From positions 1 to 64,000 of the forward strand of contig JAAAJB010000117.1 in NCBI GenBank assembly GCA_016098155.1: a stretch of DNA of 64,000 bases, written 5' to 3'. Positions 9,709 through 21,600 of this stretch are shown one piece after another; positions within the stretch are counted from its first letter, which is position 1, and each line of letters opens with the position of its first letter. Source of the stretch: Actinomortierella ambigua (lineage: Eukaryota > Mortierellomycota > Mortierellomycetes > Mortierellales > Mortierellaceae). A program made the translations under genes and the position numbers. A model generated the notes under the pieces. That model had not been told where the DNA came from. It worked only from the letters and a program-made list of their open reading frames with translations, and did not search any database.

Positions 9709-10334
9709 TGGAAGAGTGAGGGTATGGATGTGTTGGGGTAGTTGTTTTCCTCGTTGTAGCAAAAAGAGGAAAGAAAAGGAGACGACTGAGAGAAACAGCG
9801 AGAGTCAGGGTTCGTTTGTTTCCAAGTATGATTCACGGAGATCTAGTCCGAAAAGGGTCTCTTGAGGAAGACAGACCGACAGGTATAGATAAACAAACAA
9901 ACAAACAACAAACGGACAGAAAGAGGCAAAGTCAAAAGAGAGAGAGAGAATGAGTGTATTGGTTGGTGGTGGGAGGGTGAGCGAATCGGTGAATGGTGAA
10001 TGAAACGAAGGGTTGATTTGTGTCCTTCTTACTTGCTGTTGCTGCTGCGTAAGGGAAGGAGTGAGTGAGAGTGAGTGGAGCGAGCAAACACAAAAAAGTC
10101 TTGTTGACTGCTTTCCCGATATGGAGAGTGAAAGAAAGAGTGGTAGCGAATGGGATCGCACCACAGCCAGCCAGCACCAGACTGTTGAACGGACAAATAA
10201 ACTACCCCACTTGAGTTACATCTCCATCGTTTTCCTTCCATCCTCATCCATCCATCACTTTCTACTCTACTCCTCCCCAGGGCAACATCAACCACACCCA
10301 CCCACTCGCTCACTCACACACCTCACAGACAGAT
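9709..10334. promoter_or_regulatory. Divergent intergenic interval, NTH1 / SRP101
   Basis: This 626-bp interval separates two start codons facing away from each other, so it must hold both promoters. It contains purine-rich GAGAGA stretches around 9930-9960 and pyrimidine-rich sequence just before the SRP101 start. No clear TATA box is seen. Confidence 0.5.
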
Positions 10335-13089
10335 ATGCTCGACTTCTTCACAATAGCCCACAAGGGCGGCCTTGTCCTTTGGAACAAGGCATATGGCCCC
10401 ACCCGCTCATCCCCCGTCAACACCCTCATCCAGCAGGTCCTCATCGAGGAGCGATCCTCTTCAAACATCTTTTACAAAGACAACTTTGCTTGCAAATGGA
10501 CCTTCATCAACGACCTCGACCTTGTCCTCATCGTAAGTGTTGACATTCGATATGGAACATACTAGGAGAGTTCTCGCACTGGGCATGTGTATGCGTGTGT
10601 GTATATTTCCCCACGCCCCTCTCCCTCGTGTTTTTAACTCGTGTTTTTGTGGATTCTTTTTCGCTCATTCATAGGCCACCTACCCAAAGAGCCTCGCCCT
10701 GGCTTATATCGACACATTGCTTCAAGCTGCAGCTTCCAGATTCTCGGATCTGTACGGCGATCGCCTCCTGACCTCAACCTCCATCCCGAGCTTCAAAGGC
10801 TGGGATGTCCAGTTTGAGGCTCTCCTGCAGACCATCGAAGACCAGGATGCTGCTGTAATCCCGTCATTCCCATTTTTTATACATATAGACAGGCCTATGG
10901 GTAACACCAAGAGAAGAATAGGGATTTACTCACCCCCCCCCCTTTACCACTGTTCCCACTCTCCCTCTCATCCCGTTAGAACAAGAAATCGCGTCAGCCC
11001 CGCAAGTTTGAGGAAACCACCGGCTATGCCAACACGCTCGCTTATGCAAAGACCAAGCCGGAGGACATGAAGAAAAAGGCATGGCTGGATCCTTCGTCGT
11101 CTTCGTCTGCAGGATCCGTGCTGGACGAGGAAGAGTTTAAGAAGAACATGGAGGCCCTGAAGAAGAAGATGGGGCCCTCGCCAAGAATGGGCGGTGCTGG
11201 ACGGCGCAAGGGCGGCCCCAAATCACCCAGTGGCTCACCGTTGCTCGGATCCGACGCAGCCGGTGGTGCCTCATCATTAGACTCGCCCAAGAAGAAGGTC
11301 AAGGAGCAGCGGAAATGGGATGGTCAGATCTCTGCAAAGGACGCCAAGAGCCTCGACTATAGCAAACAGGATGACTCGGAAGTTGTCAAGACTGCCCACC
11401 TCGTAAGCCATTTCTTCACTCTGGACATTATTTCAAGAATGGGACAATCTATTTTTCTATGACTGATTGATAGTGATTATTATCACTATCTAACGAATAT
11501 CCTATTTCCCCCTTCTTCTAACCTCAAATCGCGACCTATACTCCTTCTCTTTCTCAGGTCGATCGGGGCGGCATGGGTCATGTCTCAAAGGATGGCACGT
11601 ACACAGTAGCAGATTTGCCAGACAACCGGGACGACGACGACGACGACGAGTCGGATCCGGACGAGGATGATGTGGACAGCTTTACCGACAACGACTCTGA
11701 CCAAGAGTACGCCAAGATCTCGGCACGATCGCTCAAGGCCAAGCAGACACCATCGTCATCCTCAGGAGTGTGGTCGTTCTTCAAGAACATGACGGGCAGC
11801 AAGGAGATCACCGAGGACATGCTGGCCCCCATCATGAGCAAGATGCGCGAGCATCTGATCAACAAGAATGTGGCGGCCGATATTGCACAGCATCTGTGCG
11901 AGTCTGTCGCCAAGGGGCTTGTCGGACAGACGTTGGGCTCGTTCAAGAGTGTGCAGGCCCATGTGAAGCAGAGCATGGAGACGGCGTTGAAGCGGATCCT
12001 GACACCCAAGACGTCCGTCGATCTGTTGCGGGATATTGCACAGGCGCAAGCAGAGAAGCGGCCGTACACCATGGTGTTTATCGGCGTGAATGGCGTTGGC
12101 AAGTCCACCAACTTGTCCAAGACGGCGTTTTGGCTGCTGCAGAACAAACTCAAGATCTTGATTGCCGCCTGTGACACTTTCCGATCGGGCGCTGTCGAGC
12201 AGTTGCGCGTCCATGTCCGCAATCTGAAGGCTCTGGAAACGGAGGCCGTGGTCGATCTGTATGAGAAGGGATATGGCAAGGACTCGGCGGCGATTGCAAA
12301 GGAGGCTATTGCCTTTGCGAAGCAGTCGGGACATGACGTTGTTCTTATTGACACCGCTGGCCGAATGCAAGATAATGATCCACTGATGCGTGCCTTGGCT
12401 AAGGTAAGCCCCCCCTCCCTCCCCCTTCGTTTCTTTACTTCTTTACTTCTTTTCATTTGGAGTGGAGCTCAAAGGGAATCAAAGGCGCGTCTGAAACAAC
12501 AAATAGGGGGGAGAGTTTGGACGGAGTGCCAAAAAGGGTGAAGAACGGTGGAAGAAATGCACAAATCCTGGGAACAAGAGATCCATGAATGATTTTCGGG
12601 GAGACAAAAAAAAATGTTGGTTTGAAGCACCGATTTTTTTTTTCTCATTCGGCATTTTTTTTTTTTTGTTTGCTATGAATAACCTGCACACAATGTCATA
12701 CAACTCTTACTGAACTCCTCTTTTCCCTTTGACGCGTCTTTGCTCCTGCTATCTCTACCTCCATCTTTCATCGTACTCTCTAGCTGGTGACGGTCAATGA
12801 TCCGGACAAGATCATCTTTGTGGGTGAGGCATTGGTGGGCAACGAGGCGGTGGATCAACTGACAAAGTTCAATGCAGCACTGAACGACTACTCGGGACGA
12901 GCCAACCCACGGCACATTGATGGCATGATCCTGACCAAGTTTGACACGATCGACGATAAGGTCGGTGCGGCCTTGTCTATGACGTACACGACTGGCCAGC
13001 CGATCCTCTTTGTCGGTACCGGTCAAACATACACCGACCTGAAGAACATGAAGGTCTCACATGTTGTTCAGTCGCTCCTCAAGGAGTAG
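10335..13089 (+). CDS. SRP101: Signal recognition particle receptor subunit alpha
   Basis: GTPase that docks SRP-ribosome complexes at the ER membrane, with SRP54 and the beta subunit as partners. Five exons (10335-10532, 10675-10854, 10980-11402, 11558-12403, 12784-13089) give 650 residues, and every intron falls between codons. The N-terminal ~130 residues ([16 protein letters not shown]) form the SRX longin-like domain that binds the beta subunit. A charged linker includes Lys-rich and Asp/Glu-rich runs. The NG domain shows [10 protein letters not shown] (P-loop), [25 protein letters not shown] and the final [10 protein letters not shown]. Length matches the family (about 620-640). The 3' end converges on the LPMO-like gene within tens of bases. 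Confidence 0.97.
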
Positions 13090-13107
13090 CTATTTTAACT
13101 TGCCAAA

Positions 13108-13935
13108 TTAATGACCTTTGTAAAAAAAAAAAAAAAAAAAAAAAAGGAAATACACAACCATCAAACACGTTGACGAGAGATTTTGTAAGGCGGAAGGCTG
13201 GAGAGAGAGAGAGAGAGTGTGTGTGTGTGTGTGTAAAAAAAACGATAGACTTACAGCACAGCTAGTGTACCACTCGTCAGGGTTGAGTTCCCACCGCCAC
13301 TGGAGCAAGTAGTAACCCGCTGCTCGGGGAGGAACCGTGAAGCAACCACCGCACGGACGACGATCACTGTTCTTGGCACTGTTGCAGTTCTTAAACTTCA
13401 AATCCACCCGAAAGCTGTCCTTCAGCTGGCTCTGCTTCGTGGGATCAGGGCTATCCTTGTTCTTGGACAGGTAGACCTGCACCTCTGTATCATTCTCGTT
13501 GTCCTCCGCATGGTTCTTGGCCGGCCACCGAAGACAGAGTTCTTGGCCAACACGGGTTTCTGTCATCGGACCGTACTTGCTGCCGCCATAGGCAGCTTCG
13601 ATCGGGTCCGCCTTGGTTTCGTCGGCCCCTACGTCTTTACCGGCTTTGTGATCCGAACATGGCAAGGGGTCTTTGACGTGATCTTGCTGGTAATGACGCG
13701 ACGGGTTCGCCGAGTCGAGCGAATAAAACTCCCCCTTGAGTGGGTACCGACGAGCATACCCGTGGCACTCGCCATCGCCGTCGCCCCATTTATTGCTGCC
13801 CGGGTTCTTGAACCTCCAGTCGCAACAGGCGAGCCACGAGTGCGCCTCCACCGTCGACAGGTTCGTGGATAGATAGCCGAGGAGCGTCAAGGTCGAGAGG
13901 ACCACAGAGGTGTAGGACGATGCACGAAGTAGCAT
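13108..13935 (-). CDS. Secreted LPMO-like (histidine-brace) protein
   Basis: The secure exon is 13935-13255 (227 residues). A signal peptide of about 31 residues ends TVEA, leaving His32 as the mature N-terminus. That is the hallmark of lytic polysaccharide monooxygenases, whose amino-terminal His coordinates copper. RWPAKNH (His about 142) fits the second brace histidine, as in the AxH motif of AA10/AA15 enzymes. EWYTSC (Tyr about 223) fits the axial aromatic position. Eight or more cysteines suggest disulfides, and the closing GYYLLQWRWELNPDEWYTSC pattern resembles chitin-binding type-4/AA10 ends. A GTAAGT donor follows Ala227. The last exon is unresolved: a CTCTCCAG acceptor leads to a stop at 13108, and an ACAAAG acceptor after a T24 run gives a short tail ending near 13095. 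Activity on chitin or other polysaccharide is inference. Confidence 0.75.
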   Translation of the reverse strand: MLLRASSYTSVVLSTLTLLGYLSTNLSTVEAHSWLACCDWRFKNPGSNKWGDGDGECHGYARRYPLKGEFYSLDSANPSRHYQQDHVKDPLPCSDHKAGKDVGADETKADPIEAAYGGSKYGPMTETRVGQELCLRWPAKNHAEDNENDTEVQVYLSKNKDSPDPTKQSQLKDSFRVDLKFKNCNSAKNSDRRPCGGCFTVPPRAAGYYLLQWRWELNPDEWYTSCAVSLSFFLHTHTHTLSLSLQPSALQNLSSTCLMVVYFLFFFFFFFYKGH

Positions 13936-16161
13936 GATAATTGGATGGTTTTGTTTGTTTGTTTGTTCTTTGTGTGTGTGCGTGTACGTGTGTCTCTTTT
14001 AGGGTATTGATGTTTGGGGGCGTGGCTGTGCTGGAGGATGAGTGTGGAAAGTGAACGTGGCTAGATGGGAGGGGAGAAGAAAGAACGAGAAAAAGTGATG
14101 AATATCTGCGGATGAGGGTAAGGAAAAGTGTAAAGGATGGATGGACGGATGGGTGCCTTTTAAAAGCCGTAAAGGCTGTTGGAGGTCGTGGTAGTAGAGA
14201 TTGGCGAGTGAGAGAAAGAAAGAAAAGATAGAAAAGAGTAGCGATCAGTACTGGTAGCAATGCGTTTGGTACTTAAACTAAAAACAAAGAAAGGACGAGC
14301 GTATGGTCCAAAGGATGCGATGCAACACGCTGGGAGGGGGGTTGGGAGGGGGCGCACGGCGAAGGGCAACGGTGGATACCGTACAAAAGTGAGGTTTGGA
14401 CAACGAGAGCACCTTGGCACCGTCGAGAATGAATGAAGCGCAATAAAGGGGGACGGGGCGGGGACAGGAGAGAAAGGCTTTAGGGGAAGGTGCAGCTGGA
14501 TGAAAACGTAGGGATGCAACCGTGGAGTTAGGGGGAGGAGCGGAAATGAAGAAAGGATGGAATCGGCAACGTCGCGAGACAACGACAAGCAAAGAATAGG
14601 GATTGAGTGAACTAGGGCCAAGCACGTTGACTTGGAATAAATGGGAGTGAGGGCGATGGAATACACGGAGAAACAAAAAGACAGAAGAGTCAAAGAAGGA
14701 GAGAAGGGCCGTTTGGTTGGTGTTATCCTTGCACCTTGCTCAAAGGTACCTCAGGCGCGCGCACACATACACACACACACCATCAATATCACCATCATCG
14801 TCGTCGTCTGAGGACTCTCAAAGCCAAAACTGTGCGGCAAGGTGCCGCACTGCGCTGTGCAACTTTATTGAAAGGGTTCTCATTCTTCACAAGCGCTGCT
14901 CAAGCGCAATAGACCAAAAAAACTACAAGGAGACTGCAGTTTAGTGAGCAGGCCGGCAAAGAGACCAAACACGGCTTAATGACTAGGATAGAAAGCCGTC
15001 TCTCAAAAAAGTCTCCTATGGACTACGGACTTTAGGATGGCCCTGAGTCCTGTGTCTCGGTGATTTGGGTTGCACTCTTATTCTTCCGTCTTCGTTGATG
15101 TTGTTATCCTGCTCTTAAGATGTGCTTCAGTACTGATTCTAGATGGCTGGATCCAAAAGAGCCTCTCCAAGAAAAAAGCACAGGTTACTCTTTCCTTGTT
15201 ATCTGCTTATTCTTCTTCTTCTTCTTCAGCATGAATGCTCTCTGTTCTCTAGATAGTATCGCCACGACACCAAAGTAAAACAAAGGGGAAGGGATACGAG
15301 GAGGCGAGAAAAAAAAAAGAGAGTGAGAAATAGAACCAACGATGTGTTGTAGACACAGTCATTGTACGACCCTTATTCCTCCTCCCTGGGTTGAGTCCCT
15401 TGTGTGTGAAGTTTATCCATCCCTTGGCTCGAATGTTGTACTGCGCGAGGGAGACAACTGCTGCACTAGGTTCCTTGTATGCCCTTTCTCCTCGTTTTTC
15501 AGGAAGTGCTGTTTACTCCTGTTCCATTCCATGACTGTAAGCTCCTTCTTACTTTGCATGAACATGGCAAAAAAAAAAAAAAAAAGGGTCGACAACCTCC
15601 TTACCGGCTGAGCAACAGCTCATACGCAAGAGGCAGAGATAAACAGAGAGAAAAACGGCGCCCACATCATCATATGTTCCTTGAAAAAAAATAAGGAAAG
15701 AGCTGATCAACCGTTACGCTATATTTTCCACGCATCCATCCGACATGCCCCATGCAGGAAACGTGGGTTGTAAAATAAATGCAGGTATGAAAAGGGTGGC
15801 GTGCTACATAGTGCCGGGGGGGGGGAGGAGATCAAAGCGGCTGTACCATAACCAAGGGTGCACGTTCACAGCGAGGAACTCTGCCCGTCAGCACGACATG
15901 GGAGTAGGAAGAGCACAACACATTTCCTTTTCAAGCAAGGGACACACGAGTAGTACAAGAAAGGAGTAACAGGAGTCTCGGAAAGGAGGTTTAGGGAGGA
16001 TGGTGCACCCAGGAAAGGGGGAGAGGCAAGAGACTTTTTAGAGTGGATAGCAACACCTCGACAAAAGATTGAAACATCGTCGCGTTTGTTGTTTTAAACG
16101 TTTTTTTTTAATGGTAGTGTACAAAGGTAGGATAGATAGGTAGAAAAGATTTGATACTTTT
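13936..16161. other. Intergenic, 2.2 kb, no gene recognised
   Basis: This is the upstream region of the LPMO-like gene plus the downstream region of the permease. Purine-rich runs create spurious minus-strand frames around 14160-14700. A perfect 8-bp stem, GTGCGGCA/TGCCGCAC, lies at 14832-14850. A TTC/TTG microsatellite-like stretch lies near 15210-15230. No tRNA or coding signature is found. Confidence 0.5.
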
Positions 16162-18615
16162 CTAACAGAAGACCGAGAGGATCTTCCTGAAAATGTTTTG
16201 TTTCTGTGGCTCTTCGTCTTGGCCCGAGGCGTCAGGTTCGTGGTAGCTGCGACCCGTGTCGAGATCAATATCGACGAGGCGCAGGATCTTGGTCCTTGCC
16301 CAAAACTTGTTGCCAAAGTACAAGATGGCGACAAAGGGAAGGGTGATGTAAGCCGAGAGGAACGCCTGGACGTCAAAGGGGCTGAATGCCGTGTAACCCT
16401 GCGACACCAGAATCACAGTGCAGATGGCCAAGGTGTAGAAGGGGCCAAAGGGATACAGCTTTGAGACGTATGGCAGGTCGTTGAGCGAGCGACCCTGGGC
16501 CTTGTACGCCATGCGGAAGCGAATGTGGCAAAAGGCAATACCCATCCAGGCGATGAAACCGGTGGTGGAGGCAAGCGACAAGAGCCACGAGTAGGCAACA
16601 CCCTGACCGACCAACGAAACAACAAAGGCCAGGCAGCCGACCAAAGCCGTGGCCATGACGCAGTAGACAGGGACACCCCAGCGGTTGACATAGCCGAAGA
16701 AGCGGGGAGCGTTACCCTCCTTCGAGAGGGTGTGGAGAGCACGCGACGAGGCATACAGACCCGAGTTACCGGCGGAGAGGACGGCGACGAGGATGACGGC
16801 GTTCATGATGTCGTCGCCAGCCGTGATACCGGCAAGCTCAAACACACGGGTGAAGGGCGACGAAGCAATGTCACCATCAGGGTTGGCGAGCTCGGGGTCG
16901 TTCACAGGGATAATCATACCGATGATCAGGATGGTCAGGACGTAGAAAAGGAGGATGCGCCAAAAGACTTGGCGAATGGCCTTGGGAACGTTCTTCCGAG
17001 GGTTCTTGGCCTCACCGGCGGCAATACCAACAAGCTCAGCACCCTGGAAGGAGAAACCGGCGGTGAGGAAAATCTGGAACAGAGCACCGATACCGCCCTT
17101 GAAGGGATCCATGTCAAACACCTCCGTGCCAGGTTTCGGAGCGCCGGGGATCGGAGTGCCGATGGCGCCACCAATGTAGAGGAATCCCACGATGATGAAG
17201 ACAATGACAGCAAGGACCTTGATTAGAGACATCCAGTACTCGGCCTCACCATAGGCCTTGACAGTGGTCATGTTGAGGGTGGTCAGAACGACAATGAAGA
17301 CCAGGGCCCACACCCATCCAGGACACACTGACAATGGGATCCAGTAATCGATGATAACGCCAGCTGCGACGAGCTCGGTAGCAAGAGTGACAGACCAAGA
17401 GAACCAATAAACCCAACCTATTTTTAATGAGAGAGAGAGAGAGAGAGATAGAGAGAGGCCATGGAGGTTAGCTATCTGCACAAGCCACAGGGGTTGCTAG
17501 CTGGGCTGTAGCATACAAAAAAAAAATGTAAAACAGCTACGTAAGGTAATCGTTGCTGGGATTGGGCAGATCGGCCATTTCAGCCCTTCCAATCAGGGAG
17601 AGGGTCTGCAAACTCCCTGATGCCTTTTTGGTCCACCCAAGCCGACGCATTTACATGTGTGGTTGGGGCGGCGGGGTGAGCGGGGTTGTAGCAAGTCGTG
17701 TGTGGATGGACACCCAAAAGAGAAACCAGCAGATGTGATAACAAACTCTAACGTGCAGATGAGGGGTTGTATGGGGTATCGATACAACGGATTCAGCAGT
17801 CGCCTGCCACCCCGTAGCGGAGTATGAAAGAGATATGGCCGGATAGTGGCCGAGAGGAGAGAAGGGGACCTAGCAAGCAAGCAAGCGACTTACCAAGCAT
17901 GAAGCCAAGAGCAGGATCGAAGAAGCGGGTACCGTAAGCGTTGATCGAGCCCGTGATGGGCAGGTAGGTGGTCATTTCACCCAGTGAGCTCATGAAGCAG
18001 TACACCATCGAGCCGATGACAGTGTAAGCGATCTGGGCATTACCGGGACCAGCAATGGCAATGGACGAGCCAGAGGCGAGGAAAAGACCTGTGCCGATCG
18101 TGCCACCTGTTTATACCATGAGAGAAGTGGGATATTGCAAGTTAATACATTGTGTCGCTTCAAACAAAAGAAGGTTGGGGGCGTCATTGATGTTGTGTGT
18201 AAACAAACGGCAGGGACATGTTTTTCTTTTCCACGCTCGAGCAAAACAAACGGGGACGACGTTAAAAAAAAGTCTCGGCGTAAGTCCAGATCGGGATAGT
18301 TGCATAGTTATCGGGAAGGTGGGAGGAGAGGAGGGAGGTGGAGGAGGCTGAGCATGGTGGGTTGTTGTGCGATAGGGACATAGGGGAGAGAGAGGGAGAG
18401 AGAGGGGAAAGGGCAACTTGCCCGCAAACAGCATACGTACCGAGTGAAATCATTGTCAGGTGGCGGGCAGCAAGGTTACGCTGGAGCTTCTTGTGGCTGC
18501 CATTCTGGGAGACGGCGTCGGCATCGTCGTGCAGCGATGGGACCTGGGTCTTGGACTCGCTGTAGACGGGTGGATACTCCTCCATTTCAATCTTGTCCGC
18601 CACTTGGTGCGTCAT
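16162..18615 (-). CDS. Amino acid permease, fungal AAT/YAT family (APC superfamily)
   Basis: Plasma-membrane proton/amino acid symporter. Exons 18615-18441, 18106-17894 and 17417-16162 give 547 residues; both introns split glycine codons and the frame closes. A ~45-residue cytosolic N-terminus precedes the signature SLGGTIGTGLFLASG of helix 1. GEMTTYLPITGS and GWVYWFSWSVTLATEL follow in helices 2-3, and twelve helices can be traced. QGAELVGIAAGEAKNPRKNVPKA in the middle is the conserved AAT loop. Features of helices 2-3 (TELVAAG, YWFSW) resemble the Can1/Lyp1/Alp1 cationic branch, but substrate cannot be read reliably. Length is typical (550-600). The second intron carries a GA microsatellite. 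Confidence 0.93.
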
Positions 18616-21600
18616 TGTTGTAGTGTATTAATACAGGAGAATCGGGTATAGGAGGCCAACAAGGACGGGTGGGGGGACGAGGACGGGAGGATTGGTCCGT
18701 TGTTTCAACGGGAGGAGAGGGAGGAGGATGGAGGAGGAAGGAAGGGGGGAGGGGGAGGAAGGGAGGAGCGTGAGAATGTAAGAAGAGGAGTGGAGTGGAG
18801 TGAAGAGGAATGAAGAAAAGGAAAGAAAAACTACAAAACAGAAGAAGGGTGGAATTCTACTAGCTTTTATAAAGGTGGGAAATCAAGACCAAAAAGAGTA
18901 TATACTTGAATACAATACTGTATGACCAGAGGGGGCATTCAGTCCAATGGGCGATAGTCTTGAAAAACACCCTCGAGGAGGGGAGAGGGGTCGGATCAAA
19001 CACCACCCCTCTTTAGGTGCCTCGCAAAGTGAGATACTGGCGAGTCTCACTTGCTTCTCTCTCTCTCTCTGTCTCGTGCTACCTTCTTCTCTCCTACAAC
19101 AATACATACACCTCGTTTCTCACTGTCTCTAGCCATCACATCCTCTTTCTCTTCGTCTCCGCCTTGCTGCACGCTGTATGCAGATAGCTTCTTCAAAGTA
19201 TCGAGAGAGTGTGTGTGCAAGTGGTGAGGGGGAGAGGGCAGAAGCTTATCTATGCATAAATCGCGCTGATCGGCTTCAAGGCACAACTCATCGAGGAAGG
19301 ACGGCAAAAGCAAACAATCACTTTTTTCAAACAACCACAATCAGGTGTATTGTATTTTAATAACTCTTTAACTGCTTGAGATGTCTGTCAATATACATGT
19401 CAGGGATCAAACAAACAAACAAAAAAAGACAACCTGTGGCTGCAGCACAAACTTCCCATATATATATATATAAGAAATGGCCTGCGGTCTTCTTCGGCGA
19501 ACGAGTTCCTATGTAGATGGGGCGCCTTGCTTTGAGCGCGAAAGTGGAGCGCGGGTCTTGGCGACGCGGATCGCCATTGATCCATGTACCCCAAAGTAGC
19601 CGCATTGTGGTTCGGAGCTTCTTCCCTTCGGTCCGGGGTGAGAACGGGGGGAGGCGGAGCACCAGTCAGTCTAACAGCGTTGATGTAGGAGCCACGGGTC
19701 TCCATGGATCTGTCCCTGATTCGGTGGGTGATGTGCCCTTACAGAAGCGATTTGGAAAAAACGTATGACAGCTTGGAGGCTATTGGAGCGCTGTGTTGTA
19801 TCCTTCCGCATGGTCGTCCAGCTGCAGGGAAACCTTAAATTGTCTTTTGGCCTTTTTGCTGCTGCGTCTAGATCATGAAAGTGGGTTTCTTGGGTTGCCA
19901 AAAAAACAGCAAACATTGGATCCCAGCCCACTGCTTAGCGCACTATTACATTTGAAGGGAGGGTGGGGGTGAGGAGGCAAGGATATTCCGGGTCTGTGGA
20001 GGCAGGCCTACCCTCAAAAGCCCTGATAAAGCTCACAAAATCCGTTTGTTTCCTTGTGTTCTGGGGCAGTTCTTTGTACTCCCCCATCCCTCGTGTGAGA
20101 GAATGGTTACAAAGAGGGCGTGTACAAGTATTGTACAGTACAGTACAACGACAATACTGTAGATCGGAAGAAGACAAGTTAAATGACAAGAGTGACGTGT
20201 AGGCCAGTAGTGGAGACAATATCTCCCCGCATTTATTTTTTTTTCTGGTGCCAACGGCATGAATGTTGGGTGTTTGTCCCACCCGTTTCGACAGATTGGT
20301 GACGTCTGGCAAGACGTTTTCAGGGGGAATATGTGCGATGTGCGACTCCTACCAGCGATCTACCGTCAATTTGGTTCGGTACACACAGAAAAAAAAACAG
20401 GTCTCTAGTCGAGAGGGCGGGCGGAGGGAGGGGAAGAGAACCTGAAGGAAGAAGCTCTTTTGAATAATCTCATAGGTCATGTGCCAATGGATTCAGGAGC
20501 CAGGACCAATAGGGAGATGGGTTCAGCCTCCACTCCACTCGAAACTTACAATCGCGATGACTACATAATCTCACACCTGTTTCATGGTGCGTCAGGAACC
20601 CGCAGGCCACTCGTTTTTGCTCATCACACTCCCCCCCCCCTCTTCTCACGACAATCATGTATGGAATCTCCTCAATTGCTACTGCTGCTGGAAATAATAA
20701 TAATAATAATGGAAACAAGGGTCACCCTGTGGTGACCATTCCTCCTTCCTCCCTTTCCCCCTTTTTCTTTCGTTCCTGCCATCCAATATTTTCTTTCAAG
20801 TTATTGAAGCACTCCCTTCTCCTGGATTGTCCCAACCTAGGGGAGGGTTGCCTTTGAAGAATGGTTGGTTGTCACGCTGTGGGCATCGCGTGGAATGAGT
20901 CGTCGCCCAACAAAAAAAAAATAAATAAAAAATAAAAAGATCCTTTACTGCTACCGCCTGTTTCTTGGCAGGACTGCTGGCAGCAGGGGCAAGGGAGGGG
21001 GGTGGGTCACCAATTTGTGCTAGACTATCACTGCTGGAATGGAGGCTTTCTCTCTCCACGGCCAATAGGCAGTGAAGAGTTGGTTACTTCGTTTTACTCC
21101 TGTCCAATCGGGGGTTTGCTAGACTAGGAGAGGGGAGTATGGGACAGTTGGGACCAACCAACAGGTTATTTACTTTAAAGGTGTACCATTCCTAGTGTCC
21201 CTAAAGTAGCAGCCAATATGGTCCCTACAGAAAAGTGTTTGTACATTAAAGGTAAAAAGACGGTTCGGACCCTCACTACACCTCCAACATTGGCGTGGGA
21301 AGGGACTGCTGCTGGAGAGAGAGATTGCAAAAAAGAGAGCAGTGAGCAGTGAGCGAAACGGGCATAAGCAACGTGAAAGTGAGGTGCATGCACTGCTCCC
21401 AGTAGCCAATGGCTGTCCGTGCCTCCCCCTCGCATTAGATCCCCTTCCTTGCTCGACAGGCAATAGAGGAACTGTGCGCTCAAGCACTTATAATTAGGCA
21501 GCAGGTGAAAGAAGCAATGAGCGAGTGGAGTTTGTGTGCTTGAAGGAGAGGTGACCTCTGGCGGTAGGAGTAGAACATGATGGTTGTTTTCCCCTCGTAG

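Noticed and set aside
11578..12456. 292-codon minus-strand frame
   Set aside because: Antisense shadow of the SRP101 GTPase exon, with no splice or homology support.
14160..14693. Long minus-strand frames upstream of the LPMO-like gene
   Set aside because: Arise from purine-rich plus-strand sequence; low-complexity Ser/Leu/Pro translation and no motif.
15585..15640. tRNA-like A-box (GCTCAGCCGGTAA on the minus strand) next to a T run
   Set aside because: The putative B-box is only about 15 bases away and no cloverleaf can be formed.
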